Assembly (NCBI GenBank): GCA_963556195.1
Contig: OY744544.1
Coordinates: 43,200,484 to 43,264,483, forward strand
From: Sepiola atlantica
Taxonomy: Eukaryota > Mollusca > Cephalopoda > Sepiida > Sepiolidae
DNA length: 64,000 nt
Direction of reading: 5' to 3'
Under the pieces are notes generated by a model. It was given only the letters and a program-made list of their open reading frames with translations. It was not told the DNA's origin and made no database searches. This document shows, piece by piece, positions 1 to 10,206 of the stretch. The position numbers were made by a program, and so were the translations under genes. Every line of letters starts with the position of its first letter. Positions within the stretch are counted from its first letter, which is position 1.

Positions 1-212
1 GTACTTATATTGTATCTGCACCCAGAGCGGCGATAGGTAAGTATCTGCACCGGGGTTGCGAAAGGTATGTATATATTATGTGCACTGGGGCGGCGATAGG
101 TACGTATATAGTATGCGCACCGGGGTGGCAACAGATACGTATATAGTATGAACACCGGGGCGGAGATAAGTACCTATATAGAAGGCGCAGACAGAGGTGG
201 TACCTTTTATAG
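1..212. repeat. Minisatellite, ~34-bp unit, about 6 copies
   Basis: Degenerate head-to-tail copies of a unit built on GCACCGGGGCGGCGATAG followed by GTACGTATATAGTAT. Units vary from 29 to 35 bp and decay toward the right edge. The array probably continues left of the window. The open frame read through it on the minus strand (5-277) is repetitive and not a gene. Confidence 0.85.
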
Positions 213-459
213 AAATAAGTCATACTATTGCCTGGGAAACGTAGGATGAAATGGTGGGGAAGAAACAGCTTTCGCAAAAGGCAAAATTAGAAAGTAGCGG
301 TTAAATGGGGCGACCAGGGAAGAGAAATATAGAAAGATAAAGAGACGGCTATAGAGAGAGGGGCAGAAATATAAGTTTTAATATAAAGATGTTACACACG
401 CGATTTTTCTTCAATTATATGTTTTTATGACCCCGAACAACGCCGGGTAGCCCCGCTAG
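213..459 (+). mobile_element. Helitron-like 3' end (CTAG terminus)
   Basis: Positions 431-459 hold a GC-rich hairpin (CCCG...CGGG) followed by TAGCCCCG and CTAG, then T. A short hairpin 8-10 nt before CTRR|T is the classic Helitron 3' terminus. The same end recurs in many places in the window. Only the right boundary is defined; the AT-rich body to the left has no coding signal and its start is a guess. Confidence 0.5.
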
Positions 460-1485
460 TCAAATATAAGATTCGAGCGAGTGTTCAGCCGTGGCCGTCG
501 TAATAGCAGGCCTGTTCACTGGAAAATGACGTCATGCTATAAAGTAACAAACGAGATCTGTCGAACAGTCAGACTATGGGCATTTTAACCCCTCCTTTCA
601 CTTAAAAATTCACCAAAATTCAGAAAATCAACTAATTTTAATAAAATTTTCAGTGCTTATTAATTAAAGATCACTAAATATAATTAACCCATTATTTTAT
701 TACAAATCTTAGTGCAAATGTATTATTTCGTGTAATTTGCGTAAGCTAGACAGCAAACATTAAATTGATACTTAATAATATAATGGTGTTTTCATAATTT
801 CTTTTAATTTTTAAAACATGAACATTTTTCTTTGAAAAATAATTTGTCTGATTTAATATTCATTCTTTAAATAAGTTCATTTTTTCCGGATTATTTTTAA
901 TGTTTTGAGTTGATTGTTATGACAACCTGGTTTACATCGAATGAAAAGACTAGTATCAGTTACACTGTATGGAAATATCTCTTGGTTTATAAACACAAGA
1001 CAAATCCCTTTTTGTAGGGAGTTTTATTCTGTATATGAACATTTCATTATAATTAGTTTTAGCTGAATGACATGAGTTGCTTTCATTTCCCCAAAAAATA
1101 AATGATGTTTCTTGAAATTTTTTTTTAACAAAAAACACCTTTACTAAAGTTATATCACAGGGTACAAATAAAGCATCGTACATGTTAACAATAAAAAACT
1201 TTTAAAATATACTTCTCATATATTAAGAAAAAAAAGCCCTGAATTCCATATTAATTACGACCAATAGATTAAAAAATTTTAATAAATTTATTTAATAAAA
1301 TATAGTTTCTGAAAAAAAAACAATTAAGTTTATTTTCAATAAATTAACATTTTGGCCAAAAGATTGTAATAAAATATAGTTTCTAAAATTGACAGCAACT
1401 CTTTTTATAATTTAAAATGTTATAAAACGAACATAATAAAACTATATTTTATTACAATGTTATAATAAATGTTTTTTTTTAATAT

Positions 1486-1796
1486 ATATCTAGGTCGCAC
1501 ATCGAAGCGCTGATGAAATCAGAATAATAAAGAGAATATTTCTTTTAAAAACATTTTGAATCAATGCAGAAAATTTGTTTCTTAAAAACTAATTATTTAT
1601 CTTAAAAACTATTTTTTGTTGTTTAAACTTGAGTACTTTAAAAAAGAAAAAGAAGTTTTTAAGATAAATAAATAATTTATTTTAAAAAACAAATTTTCTG
1701 CCTTAATCAGGCTTCAAAATATTTTTTTTTTAAATATTCTCTTTATTATTCTGATTTCATCAGCGCTTCGATGTGCGACCTCTAGATATACGTTAA
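1486..1796. mobile_element. Foldback (long-TIR) element nested in the TIR transposon
   Basis: Two arms of about 130 bp are reverse complements: the outer ends read TATATCTAGGTCGCACATCG on the left and its complement, with a 2-bp insertion, on the right. The arms continue through CGCTGATGAAATCAGAATAA and the AT-rich interior. There is little unique sequence between them. It sits in the stretch absent from transposon copy 2. A partial extra copy of the right half follows at 1960-2090. Confidence 0.75.
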
Positions 1797-1959
1797 TCAC
1801 ATGTCCGCGTGCTGCACAAAAAAATAGACATTTCAAATTTCTCCGTCAACAACATCAGACATATTTCAACTTGACTGGGAAAATGTCTCAGTCAGGAAGA
1901 AATAAAAAGAAGAAGAAGAAAAAGAAAATGACTATGCTTCCGATGAAGGTATCTTGTAC

Positions 1960-2090
1960 CGAAAGTACTCAAGTTTAAACAAAAAAAAAAAGAAGTTTTT
2001 AAGAAAAATAAATAATTTATTTAAAAAAAAAAAAAAAATTTTCTGCGTTGATCAGGCTTCAAAATGTTTTTTTTTTAAATATTCTGTTTT
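1960..2090. repeat. Partial duplicate of the foldback right half
   Basis: The stretch from AAGAAGTTTTTAAGAAAAAT through TTTTCTGCGTTGATCAGGCT to AAATATTCTG repeats 1640-1742 in the same orientation. It is preceded by GTACTCAAGTTTAAAC, the reverse complement of 1621-1636. This suggests local rearrangement or a second damaged insertion. Confidence 0.6.
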
Positions 2091-2814
2091 TTTTAATGTT
2101 GTTTAACTTAAAAATAAATCAAACATGAAAGATTACGAATTCATTAAAGTAACACAAAAATTAATAATTCAAAATAATTAATAGAACATTTATTGAAATA
2201 ATTAAAATGTGTGCTTTTTTTGTTTTTTACAAAACGAAGTTTTTCTACAATATAGTAAAAATTTGCAATAAATTAAAACAGTCATTTTTTTTATGGGTGG
2301 GGGATTTGGATGAAATTTATTAATTAGTCTAAAATGGTATTTTTTATTTCGAAATAAAATTCTAATTTTTTTTTTAAACTTGAAATTCGAACTTTAATCA
2401 TGGCCGTCGTAATATAATGCAATGCCTTATCTTTGAACACCATGAAGGATTTTAAAAAAATGTCTTTCGCTTAAAAAAGGAAATACGTTTGAAAAAATGA
2501 ACACGGTAACAATGATTTCCAAGTGAATGAATAATCCTTTGGAGGGTAGCCGTGTTCTTCTTAGCGGAATAAAGTCACAAATAAGAGGAACAATTTAAAT
2601 ATGATTTCCAAGTGAATGAATAATCCATGCTGTATATGAACTGATTATAGACGAACGCATGCGCATTAATTCACACCTAACTTCCTGTCCTGATTGATCA
2701 TGGGTCTAAGAACCACGACCAATGACACCACCACTAAATCTCGAGTCAGTTACAAGGCCTGCTACTATTACGACGGCCACGGTTCAGCCCACACCTCGTC
2801 TTTTCTCGTCTGAC

Positions 2815-3125
2815 TGCAGCGTAATGACAGATCTATAATTAGATGGATCTGTAATGTGAAATTTTACCAAACCAGACACGTTAAGTCAGAGGATTTCTTG
2901 GATGCACTACATTTACCGAACATTGAGGTTATTCTAAGGATAGATCGGTTACGAAGCATTCGACCTCCTGGATAAATCGCTGTAGAAGCATAGAAGTCTT
3001 GAATTGCAGGAAGTTTGGCCGGCCAAGGGAGACTTGAAAGCAAATGATTGAACAAGACCATACAGAATAAAGTTGACCTGCTGAACCATGACGACTGTAG
3101 AGTGAGCTTGAGATATATTAAAAAA
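2815..3125 (+). pseudogene. RTE-like LINE ORF2 C-terminal remnant
   Basis: The DNA aligns along its length with the better preserved copy at 11170-11515, which encodes the common tail of RTE-type ORF2 proteins (an 'RWICHV ... LRWYGHV ... GRSRKIWKQ' series). Here the frame is broken and shortened, for example after 'ATCGGTTACG', where about 25 bases are lost. It ends abruptly at the start of the GA microsatellite at 3134, suggesting the microsatellite grew at or near the element's 3' side. Confidence 0.7.
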
Positions 3126-3132
3126 ACGTTAT

Positions 3133-3133
<1 letters not shown>

Positions 3134-3198
<65 letters not shown>

Positions 3199-3413
3199 AA
3201 GAGAGAGAGAGAAAGAAAGAGAGAGAAAGAAAGAGAGAGAAAGAAAGAGAGAGAAAGAAAGAGAGAGAAAGAAAGAGAGAGAAAGAAAGAGAGAGAAAGA
3301 CAGAGAGAGAAAGACAGAGAGAGAAAGACAGAGAGAGAAAGAGAGAGAGAAATATAGAGAGAAATATAGAGAGAAATATAGAGAGAGAAATATAGAGAGA
3401 AATATAGAGAGAA

Positions 3414-3445
<32 letters not shown>
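3134..3445. repeat. GA-rich microsatellite, ~310 bp
   Basis: Pure (GA)n grades into higher-order variants of GAGAGAAAGAAA, then GAGAGAAAGACA, then GAGAGAAATATA. Stepwise blocks of each variant indicate repeated local slippage or unequal exchange. Long open frames on both strands here (poly Arg-Glu, poly Ser-Leu) are artefacts. Confidence 0.95.
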
Positions 3446-3940
3446 TGAATACCATTGGCAGTGACAGTAACCATTAGGCTATTGAACAAAATTAAAGAAC
3501 TGGCCATATGTTTGTTTCTCAGCTTATCACTATCCAGTCACCCAGAAATTAACAACCAACTGTTATAGCGCCATCCTGTCTTGGGAGATTAATGGATTCA
3601 CTAGCCTCCCTATCTCCACAAAATAGTTATTTAGTGAAGGGCAGCGTAATCATTCCGGTGGTGACCGTGAAGTGGCTCTCTTCTTCCCCAAGCTCAAAAG
3701 AAAAATGGCCATGAAAAGTTTGAAGATATTATATGATACAACCAGCTCAATTTTTTAAAAATGTTTTAATTCTTCTAATTAGTTGTACTTTGCAATTAAT
3801 TGATCAAGTTACCCATCTATTCCTAAAGTTTCTCTCTATCACTCTGTCGATATATGTTGTTTGAATCCACTCTTATTTTATATGGTTGGTCGGTAGGTCT
3901 CTCTCTCCGCAATCAACAGTAATAAAACTAACTATAAAAA
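3446..3940. other. Unassigned AT-rich stretch
   Basis: No coding frame, RNA gene or repeat shared with the rest of the window was recognised here. Confidence 0.4.
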
Positions 3941-3944
3941 TGGT

Positions 3945-4061
3945 GTGGTGTATTATTTTAGTATTGTTAACTAGTATGTGTCTATATTGAGAAGGGGGGG
4001 GGGAGTCATATTTTTTTAGGTGTTGGCAAATGGTGCTAACAATACTAAAATAATACACCAC
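3945..4061. repeat. Small hairpin/foldback, 25-bp perfect arms
   Basis: GTGGTGTATTATTTTAGTAT plus GTTA near 3945-3970 is exactly inverted near 4036-4061. The roughly 65-bp loop contains a G-run. It could be a tiny MITE; no flanking duplication is obvious. Confidence 0.65.
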
Positions 4062-4193
4062 GATACCAACATCAAAAGATTAAAAGTTCTTGAAGCCCTC
4101 TACATAAAAACTAAACATCCCACAATCAATAATATGAATTACAAAACTAGTCACAAAATTTTAAAGTGTCTAGCATAGTAATTAATGTTACCA

Positions 4194-4310
4194 AATCCTT
4201 AGCCATTAAGTAATTATATGTTTGAATATTGAACGCGCTTGAAACGTAATCAAATTCTTAGCCGTTAAGCAATCAAACTTTTGAATATTGCACACTCTTA
4301 GAACGTAATC
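4194..4310. repeat. 59-bp tandem duplication, 2 copies
   Basis: Two adjacent diverged copies share the pattern TTAGCC(A/G)TTAAG ... TTTGAATATTG ... AACGTAATC. Nothing coding was recognised here or in 4311-4905. Confidence 0.7.
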
Positions 4311-4909
4311 ACGCTCTCATGTAACATCTCAATATTATAGACGCTCCTTTTAAGTAAATTACTGACCGTTATAATAATAAAAAAAACTCAACAGTAAAGA
4401 CATATTTTTAAAGAGACTAATAACAACCTGAAGATTATTTGATGAATCAAATCGAAAGTACTCGCGAAAAAGGAAAGAAAATGGAATAAGAAACTCACGG
4501 AACTTACATACAGCAATTTGACCGAAACACTCGAAAAATTGAAAAAATAAAGTCTTATCAAGCAAAAACACACTGTTATTTAATAATATTTGCCTAAATA
4601 TATATATACATGCGCACACGCACACCTTGTATGTTTTTAGTAGATGGCTTAACCTTTACTTAAAAAAACAAAAACAAAAACAAAAATGGAGACCGAAAGA
4701 CTCATACCTATCCTAGGTTTTTGTATGTATAGTTGCAGTATCTGATAAGCCAATGTTTACTCAGACGCCATAGACACCTGGAGACTAGCACCTAACCCAA
4801 CTCAGTAAAATACTGTAATATTTATTCTAATAGGTGCAGAGGGAGGCTTCATACATAATCAAATACAATATCTACACAGTTAAAAATACTCGTCTTGTCT
4901 TATCTCTAT

Positions 4910-4945
4910 ATTAGCAAAAGTACCCGGCACTGCCCAGGGAATACC
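4910..4945 (-). mobile_element. Helitron-like 3' end, minus orientation
   Basis: On the minus strand this reads a CCCTGGGCAGTGCCGGG hairpin, then TACTTTTG, then CTAAT, i.e. hairpin plus CTRRT. The body would run to higher coordinates but is cut short by the LINE tail at 4962. Confidence 0.45.
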
Positions 4946-4961
4946 TAGGACAGTAAAATAT

Positions 4962-5035
4962 TAATCATCATCATCATCATAATAGATTTAACGTTTATTT
5001 TACATGCTGACATGCGTCAGGCGGTTTTTAGAAAT
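4962..5035 (-). mobile_element. RTE-like LINE 3' end with (ATG)n tail
   Basis: Reverse complemented, this reads the same 3' end as the plus-strand RTE copies at 7940-8030 and 15900-15975: 'GTCAATTTCTAAAA', then 'CATGTAAAA', 'AACGTTAAA', and a run of ATG triplets (seen as (ATC)n on the plus strand). Short microsatellite 3' tails instead of poly(A) are typical of the RTE clade. Confidence 0.8.
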
Positions 5036-6290
5036 TGACTTTCAAACTAACCTATCACTGGCCAGGTCTTTATTTATCTCTCAAGTCCATTCTTATCTTT
5101 GAATCCTTAATTAATCTAGTAATAGTCCACCACCTCGTTAATGCTAAACTTCTTTCTGACCAACAGTATAGATTTAGGTGGATATCCTTTGACAAGGTCT
5201 GGCATAATGGTCTTCTTGTGCAAATTAATTTGTACGGTATTACTGGACGAATATTACATATAATTAGATCCTTCTTAGCCAAAAGAAAGCTCCAGATTAT
5301 TCTCGATAGCCATACATCTAAACAACGACATCAATGGTCAATCCTATGACTCTTATTATTCGTGATTTTCATAAACGACCTCCTTCATGCAATGTGGCTG
5401 AGATGGTTATATTTACTGCTAACACCATGCTATATTCTTGACATCTAGGCAAAACGAACACATACATATCCAAGGCAATGGCTGAATCCTTAAAAAATGA
5501 GCTTCAGTCTGTAGTGGAATGGGGACATAAATGGATGGTAACATTCAATGCTACTAAGACAAAGCTTCTTTCTTTTAACAATTATAAGAAACCTTTTCAT
5601 GGCTGATAAGGCCCTTCCTGAGAGTCCATCATTCAAACTCCACGGTCTAACATTCAAAGGTAACATGAATTGGAACAAATACATAGAAAACATTGCCAAG
5701 GCTTTTATATGGAAGATGGGCTCCATCTACCATGCTAGAAAACTGCTCACACCTGCCAGTATCTTATATCTCTACAAAGCCACCATTCGTCCATATGTGG
5801 AGTATTGTTGCTGCATCTGGGCTGGTACACCAACCATTAGTCTCTCCATCTTAGACAGGGTCCAAAAAAGAGTCTCTAATCTAATAGATCCCACACTACC
5901 TACCAAGCTCTAGCAACATCGTCACAATGTTGCATCCTTGTGCTTGTTTTACAAGTAATTTAATGGAATGTGCTCCGACGAACTTGTTGCACCAGTAGCC
6001 TTTCGACGTAAATAACCCCCGACTGACCCGACAATCAGAAAAATCCCACCCCTTCACTGTGAAGGTCCCCAGATGCCAGATAGCATTCTACTCTAGTAGC
6101 TTCTTTCTTTAAAATGCTAGACTTTGGAATACCCTCCCTGCTTCATGCTTCTCTGATTATACCAACATGCTGAAATTGAAATGTAATGTGAACAAACATC
6201 TTGCTACACAACTCCTCACTTAGGCCATACCTACAGGTATATCCTCAAATTCTCAGCAGCTCCTTATGCCTCAGGGGGGGGGGTGAATAA
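5036..6290 (+). pseudogene. Decayed CR1/jockey-like LINE, RT to 3' end
   Basis: Fragments of one reverse transcriptase appear in order but in different frames. Near 5110-5180 the peptide runs IFESLIN...LLSDQQYRFR; near 5185-5260 it is FDKVWHNGLL then YGITGRIL, so about 40 residues are missing between them; near 5355-5385 it is VIFINDLLHA. The catalytic YADD box is destroyed (the region reads FTANTMLYS). From 5618 to 5913 a well-preserved stretch encodes LHGLTFKGNMNW, KKMGS-type residues, LYLYKATIRPYVEYC, CIWAG and ILDRVQKRVSNLI, the usual LINE tail. The 3' part (5915-6290) continues the HRHNVASL homology with stops and ends in an A-rich tail. Related 3' ends lie at 26590, 29960 (minus) and 34476. 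It is inactive. Confidence 0.85.
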
Positions 6291-6343
6291 AAGTATTAAA
6301 AAAAAACAAGCAGAGGGGGGTTGCTTTAGTCTCTGTTGGTCTA

Positions 6344-6393
6344 AAAGAGAGAGAGAAAGAGAAAAAGAAAGAGAGAGAGAGAGAAAGAGAGAA

Positions 6394-6444
<51 letters not shown>

Positions 6445-6495
6445 GAAAGAGAGAGAGAGAAAGAAAGAGAGAGAGAGAAAGAAAGAGAGAGAGAG

Positions 6496-6542
<47 letters not shown>

Positions 6543-6576
6543 AAGAGAGAGAGAGAGAGAGAAAAAGAGAGAGAGG
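6344..6576. repeat. GA-rich microsatellite, ~230 bp
   Basis: A (GAGAGAAA)n mixture lies just after the LINE tail, whose A-rich end may have seeded it. It creates artefactual open frames on both strands. Confidence 0.95.
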
Positions 6577-7020
6577 TCCTTTGGGATCTTAAATGGAGGG
6601 ACTGTTTGTGTTCGGCTGGAAAAGATGTTTGATCGTTCGCCAGAGGAACCACGTGCCATTTTAAACCTATCAAAATAAAACAATGTTACTTGTTTGAAAC
6701 TTGCTTTGTGATCTTGTCTGTTACAGCAGTGACCGAGATCACATTATTGACATTACGGCTAGTGTTGAAATTAAGCACCGAATTCAGATGGAGACAACGA
6801 TCATGACTTGTGCAATGAACGCAGCACACAAATGCAAGTTCACATATCAAGCACAAGGAAAAAGAAAAAAACTGAATGATAAACTAGTTGTATTGATCAA
6901 ATACAGGAAAAAATTAAATGTTTATGGAGTTTGTTAAAGGTTTTAGTATAAGTAAGATATAGATGTGATTGTTACTGTGCTATTGTTGTTAGGATGATAG
7001 GATTGTCTGTTGTATAAATA
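6577..7020. other. Unassigned stretch
   Basis: A 78-codon plus-strand frame (6701-6937) has no recognised domain, no splice or promoter context and no repeat match in this window. It is probably chance. Confidence 0.35.
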
Positions 7021-7023
7021 GGT

Positions 7024-7245
7024 TTGGTAGTTTTGTTTTACGGCATATCAACCCTTTTTGGGTTATTTAATGCCGAATCTGGTCATTATAGTAAAAGTTT
7101 TTATGCTTCAAGTTCTTTATATCTTCAAATGTTTAATCATCGTTTTTGGTTTGGTAGTTTTGTTTTACGGCATATCAACCCTTTTTGGGTTATTCAATGT
7201 CGAATCTGGTCATTATAGTAAAAGTTTTTATGCTTCAAGTTCTAA
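7024..7245 (+). repeat. 127-bp tandem duplication of a dispersed repeat
   Basis: Two adjacent copies begin GGTAGTTTTGTTTTACGGCA and run through AACCCTTTTTGGGTTATT and AAGTTTTTATGCTTCAAGT. A third copy lies at 47325-47445, so the unit is a dispersed repeat that duplicated locally here. Both units read VLFYGISTLFGLFN-like peptides, but the peptide conservation follows the DNA and is not evidence of a gene. An A-rich stretch (7318-7352) follows. Confidence 0.8.
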
Positions 7246-7259
7246 ATATAAAATAAAAA

Positions 7260-7785
7260 AGGGGAGGGAGAAAGGGAGAGGGGCTGTTGTTTTTGTTTTT
7301 GGTTTTGTAGAACATAATTAAGTTTTACAAAAAAACAAAAAAAAAAACAAAAAACGTCAATGTAGGTGAATTTCGTCTCAGGGAGCCACAGGGCAGCCTG
7401 ATCTGGTATCACCAGGTATAAATAGGAACACCGATCCTGATAGGAAATGTGTTAACGGCTGCTGAAGTTTTCATGTGTGCAAGAAACTGGTCTCAATGAG
7501 ACTCAGCATTTGGTATGTATGTGCATGAGAAATTAACCTCAGTGTAAGGTTGGAGGAGAGGAAACCTGGCTCCTTAGGTTGCATGTGTGTAGCAAACTGA
7601 CATCGGTAGGAAACTTTATGCTGTTGCAAAGAACAATGTTTATTTTGTTGTCGTCATGCTGATAAATGGGTTGTTTGATTTGCATGTGTTGTAGAATTGA
7701 TTACATTTTTGTGCAAAAAATAGCTTTCATATTTCTTGCTAAAATTTGCTTAAAATAGAACATTATATCAGACTTTACTTTTAAT
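7260..7785. other. Unassigned stretch
   Basis: No frame, RNA gene or internal repeat partner was recognised. Confidence 0.35.
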
Positions 7786-7789
7786 AGTA

Positions 7790-8055
7790 TCAGACTTCTT
7801 GGGTTAGTACTCGTAGAACAGTTCAAGTAGCAGATCCTGTTCACAGAGGAAGGCCAATGAAAACATGAGAGGAAGTGATGAAAATGGACTTGAGAGAAAG
7901 AGGGATAAATAAAGACCTGGTCAGAGATATGTTAGTCTGGTAGTCAATTTCTTAAAGCTGTCCAACATATGCAAGCATGTAAAACAAATGTTAAACTACT
8001 ACTACTACTACTAATGATGATGATGATGATGATGGTGGTGGTGGGTGGATGGATG
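7790..8055 (+). mobile_element. RTE-like LINE 3' end with microsatellite tail
   Basis: This aligns with 15755-15975, the end of a preserved RTE ORF2: 'CTTGGGTTAGTAC', 'GTAGAACAGTT', 'AATAAAGACCTGG', 'CATGTAAAAC'. It ends in (CTA)n followed by (ATG)n, (TGG)n and (TGGA)n. The coding frame is broken by indels. It is a severely 5'-truncated copy. Confidence 0.85.
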
Positions 8056-8104
8056 GATGTAAATAATATGGCATTTCCTTTCTGATAATCTCAATTCATT
8101 TAAT

Positions 8105-8560
8105 GACTAGCAGGAAGACCCGACGTTGCTTGGGATTTAACGAGGAACATTTTTTTCCACTATACTCATGACACCATATAACTTTCATTTTTTTTTTTAC
8201 TGTCTTCTGTTTCCTCCCCTAATATATTTGGAAGAAACAAATTTGGGAAAACTCCCTGAATTAGTATCTTATACATATGGTTTCGATTTCACTAAAATCG
8301 TATATGAGTATTTGAAGTTTTAAGAAGGTTCTGCCCTCATAGATCTCTTACAACAGGCATATAAACATCTGATACCTTCAAAAGCATGTAGCAATTTGTG
8401 ACCACTTCTATTGTCTTCCCTGGAAAATATTTTTTACATATGATTTAAATTTGATAAAAACAGGATATATTTGCAGTTTTAAGACGGGTGCTGCCCCCAT
8501 AACTCATTTGAGATTCGAGACCACTTCCATTGTCTCCTCCAGAAAATTCTTAGTATCAAA
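8105..8560 (-). mobile_element. Helitron-like element, copy of 60143-60640
   Basis: The left end reads GACTAGCAGGAAGACCCGAC, which on the minus strand is a hairpin followed by CTAG|T. The body matches 60143-60640 in the same orientation: CCTCCCCTAATATA, TTATACATATGGTTT, AAGTTTTAAG-AGGTTCT. It has no coding capacity. The Helitron assignment rests on the terminal structure only. Confidence 0.6.
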
Positions 8561-8935
8561 ATATTGATATGCAAATAGTGAAATGTTTAGTGGTCAGCAC
8601 ATTATTGGCTAGTATGAAAAATAGTAAGAATTAAGGGCAATCAAGGCATAAAAAGCTATCATTCATGCGTTGCAAAGAGCTGACAAGACTTAAAAAGAGA
8701 TTGCTGTCTAGGTAGGATTCTCTCTTTTCTAATATACATTGGTGCATCTTCTCTTATCTATTAAGAAAGAAAGGGGCGAGAGAAGGGAGGAGATGACCAT
8801 TAAAATCCCGTTTGTAAATCATTTTTATCTTTAAATTTATACAAGTGTACTTATATGTGGATGTAATATACAGGAGAATTCTAGAGATGCAGTAATGACA
8901 TACGCAAGACATATGTCCAATCATCTCTGTTTATA

Positions 8936-9092
8936 TACATATATATGATTGTTTTTATTCAAAAAGACATGTACAAAATCTGCGACATAGGCATGTTGCT
9001 GTTATCAATCTTAACTGCTGTAGATCGATAACATCAACATGCCAGTGTTGTAGATTTTGTACATGTCTTTTTGAATAAAACAATAATATACA
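8936..9092. repeat. Foldback, ~70-bp arms
   Basis: The left arm GATTGTTTTTATTCAAAAAG then ACATGTACAAAATCT is inverted at 9048-9092, with a short loop around 9014-9024. A few mismatches are present. Probably a small MITE. Confidence 0.75.
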
Positions 9093-9180
9093 TAAAGCTC
9101 TATTTGATATTGAGCACTTTTTATAAGCCCGATTGAAATTCTTTGGATTCCTATCTCGTGGATATTTACTTTACCTGGAT

Positions 9181-9182
<2 letters not shown>

Positions 9183-9261
<79 letters not shown>

Positions 9262-9285
9262 TATGTATATATGTATATATATAGG
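9183..9285. repeat. (AT)n-(GA)n compound microsatellite
   Basis: About 48 bp of AT repeats, then (AG)n, then an ATATGT mixture. A further (AT)n run occupies 9604-9634. Confidence 0.95.
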
Positions 9286-9602
9286 CAAGTTAAAGAATGA
9301 GAATAAAAGTTGTAAAAAATACAAAATCTATTACATCTCCAGTTGTTCAAAACAAGGGATTTATTTTTCCTAAAACCATGGCTTTTCAAAGAATTGAATT
9401 CTTATAATTACATTAAATACATATGGATAAGCTGGTAAGAAGATTACCAGGGTCAAAGTTTGAAAAGAAAAAGAGGTAAAAATTAGAGAAAAATGGAAAT
9501 ATGTAGAGTGTTCAATGCAGAGTAAATGAATTAAATGCATATGAGGAAAAAAGTTCACCGTAAAGGCCGTTTCTGGGAAAAATTTTTATTTTGTTCTAAT
9601 AC

Positions 9603-9640
<38 letters not shown>

Positions 9641-9641
9641 T

Positions 9642-10015
9642 AGACACCCACATATTCATGAACTATAATATTAAAGCAGGTAGATGAAAATACGTGGTTT
9701 ATAAAGCAATCTTTTATTAGATAAAATAGAGCCTAGAGTTATTGAGTTACATCATTAGTTTTTCTTTAGTCGAACCAGATATTTCCTGTTTAGATCAGAA
9801 AGAAAAGAAGAAAAGGGAAAAGGGGAAGCAGAGGACAGACAAAGATCAAACGCTCATCCTTGCTGATATATAAAAAGTAAACAAAACGATCCATATGTGA
9901 TGACTTCCTTAATAAGTTGGAGGTAAAGGGGTATATTTAAAACATGCTTAACCAAGATTTCAGAGATATACACTTTTAAACATGGACCATATGTAGAGCA
10001 AGAACTACTAAAATA
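9642..10015 (+). repeat. Dispersed repeat 'A', copy 1
   Basis: This runs nearly identical to 18366-18800, from AGACACCCACATATTCATGA to ATGGACCATATGTAGAGCAA. The two copies differ by scattered substitutions and by 63 bp present only in copy 2. No coding frame is shared. Both copies are preceded by an AT-rich run ending TATATTAG. Confidence 0.9.
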
Positions 10016-10206
10016 GTAGTAGGCGGCCGTTCATTCTTGAGAGACAATGGATAACTTCTGTAAAGGTGCCTGCATGGGGAGTCGATTGTGAAGCAAGGGT
10101 TGTGCAATCTACAATCACACTTCTCCTGAACCGGCATTGCTCGAGTCTAGTGGTTAGGAGAAGTTCAAGGTGACTAGAAACAATGTCGGGATAAGCAGAG
10201 AGCCCT

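Larger units (their letters stand above)
489..2782 (+). mobile_element. TIR DNA transposon, non-autonomous, copy 1
   Basis: The element starts CCGTGGCCGTCGTAATA at 489 and ends with its exact 17-bp reverse complement at 2766-2782. The subterminal GGCCT is also shared, offset by 3 bp. The 5-bp direct repeat TTCAG lies just outside both ends (484-488 and 2783-2787) and is a target-site duplication. No transposase is visible inside, so it is non-autonomous. A second copy in reverse orientation lies at 52758-54035. Alignment shows copy 1 carries about 955 extra bp (roughly 1135-2090). Internal short repeats include a motif starting ATGATTTCCAAGTGAATGAA at about 2511 and 2600. The superfamily is not recognised from the ends. 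Confidence 0.85.

Noticed and set aside
3048..3507. Long open frames on both strands over the GA microsatellite (Arg-Glu and Ser-Leu repeats)
   Set aside because: Dinucleotide repeats lack stop codons in most frames; no start, splice or domain evidence.
6264..6683. Open frames on both strands over the second GA microsatellite
   Set aside because: Same artefact as at 3.1 kb.
7024..7321. Overlapping frames reading FYGISTLFGLFN twice
   Set aside because: The peptide repeat follows from DNA duplication of a dispersed repeat; no evidence of a gene.
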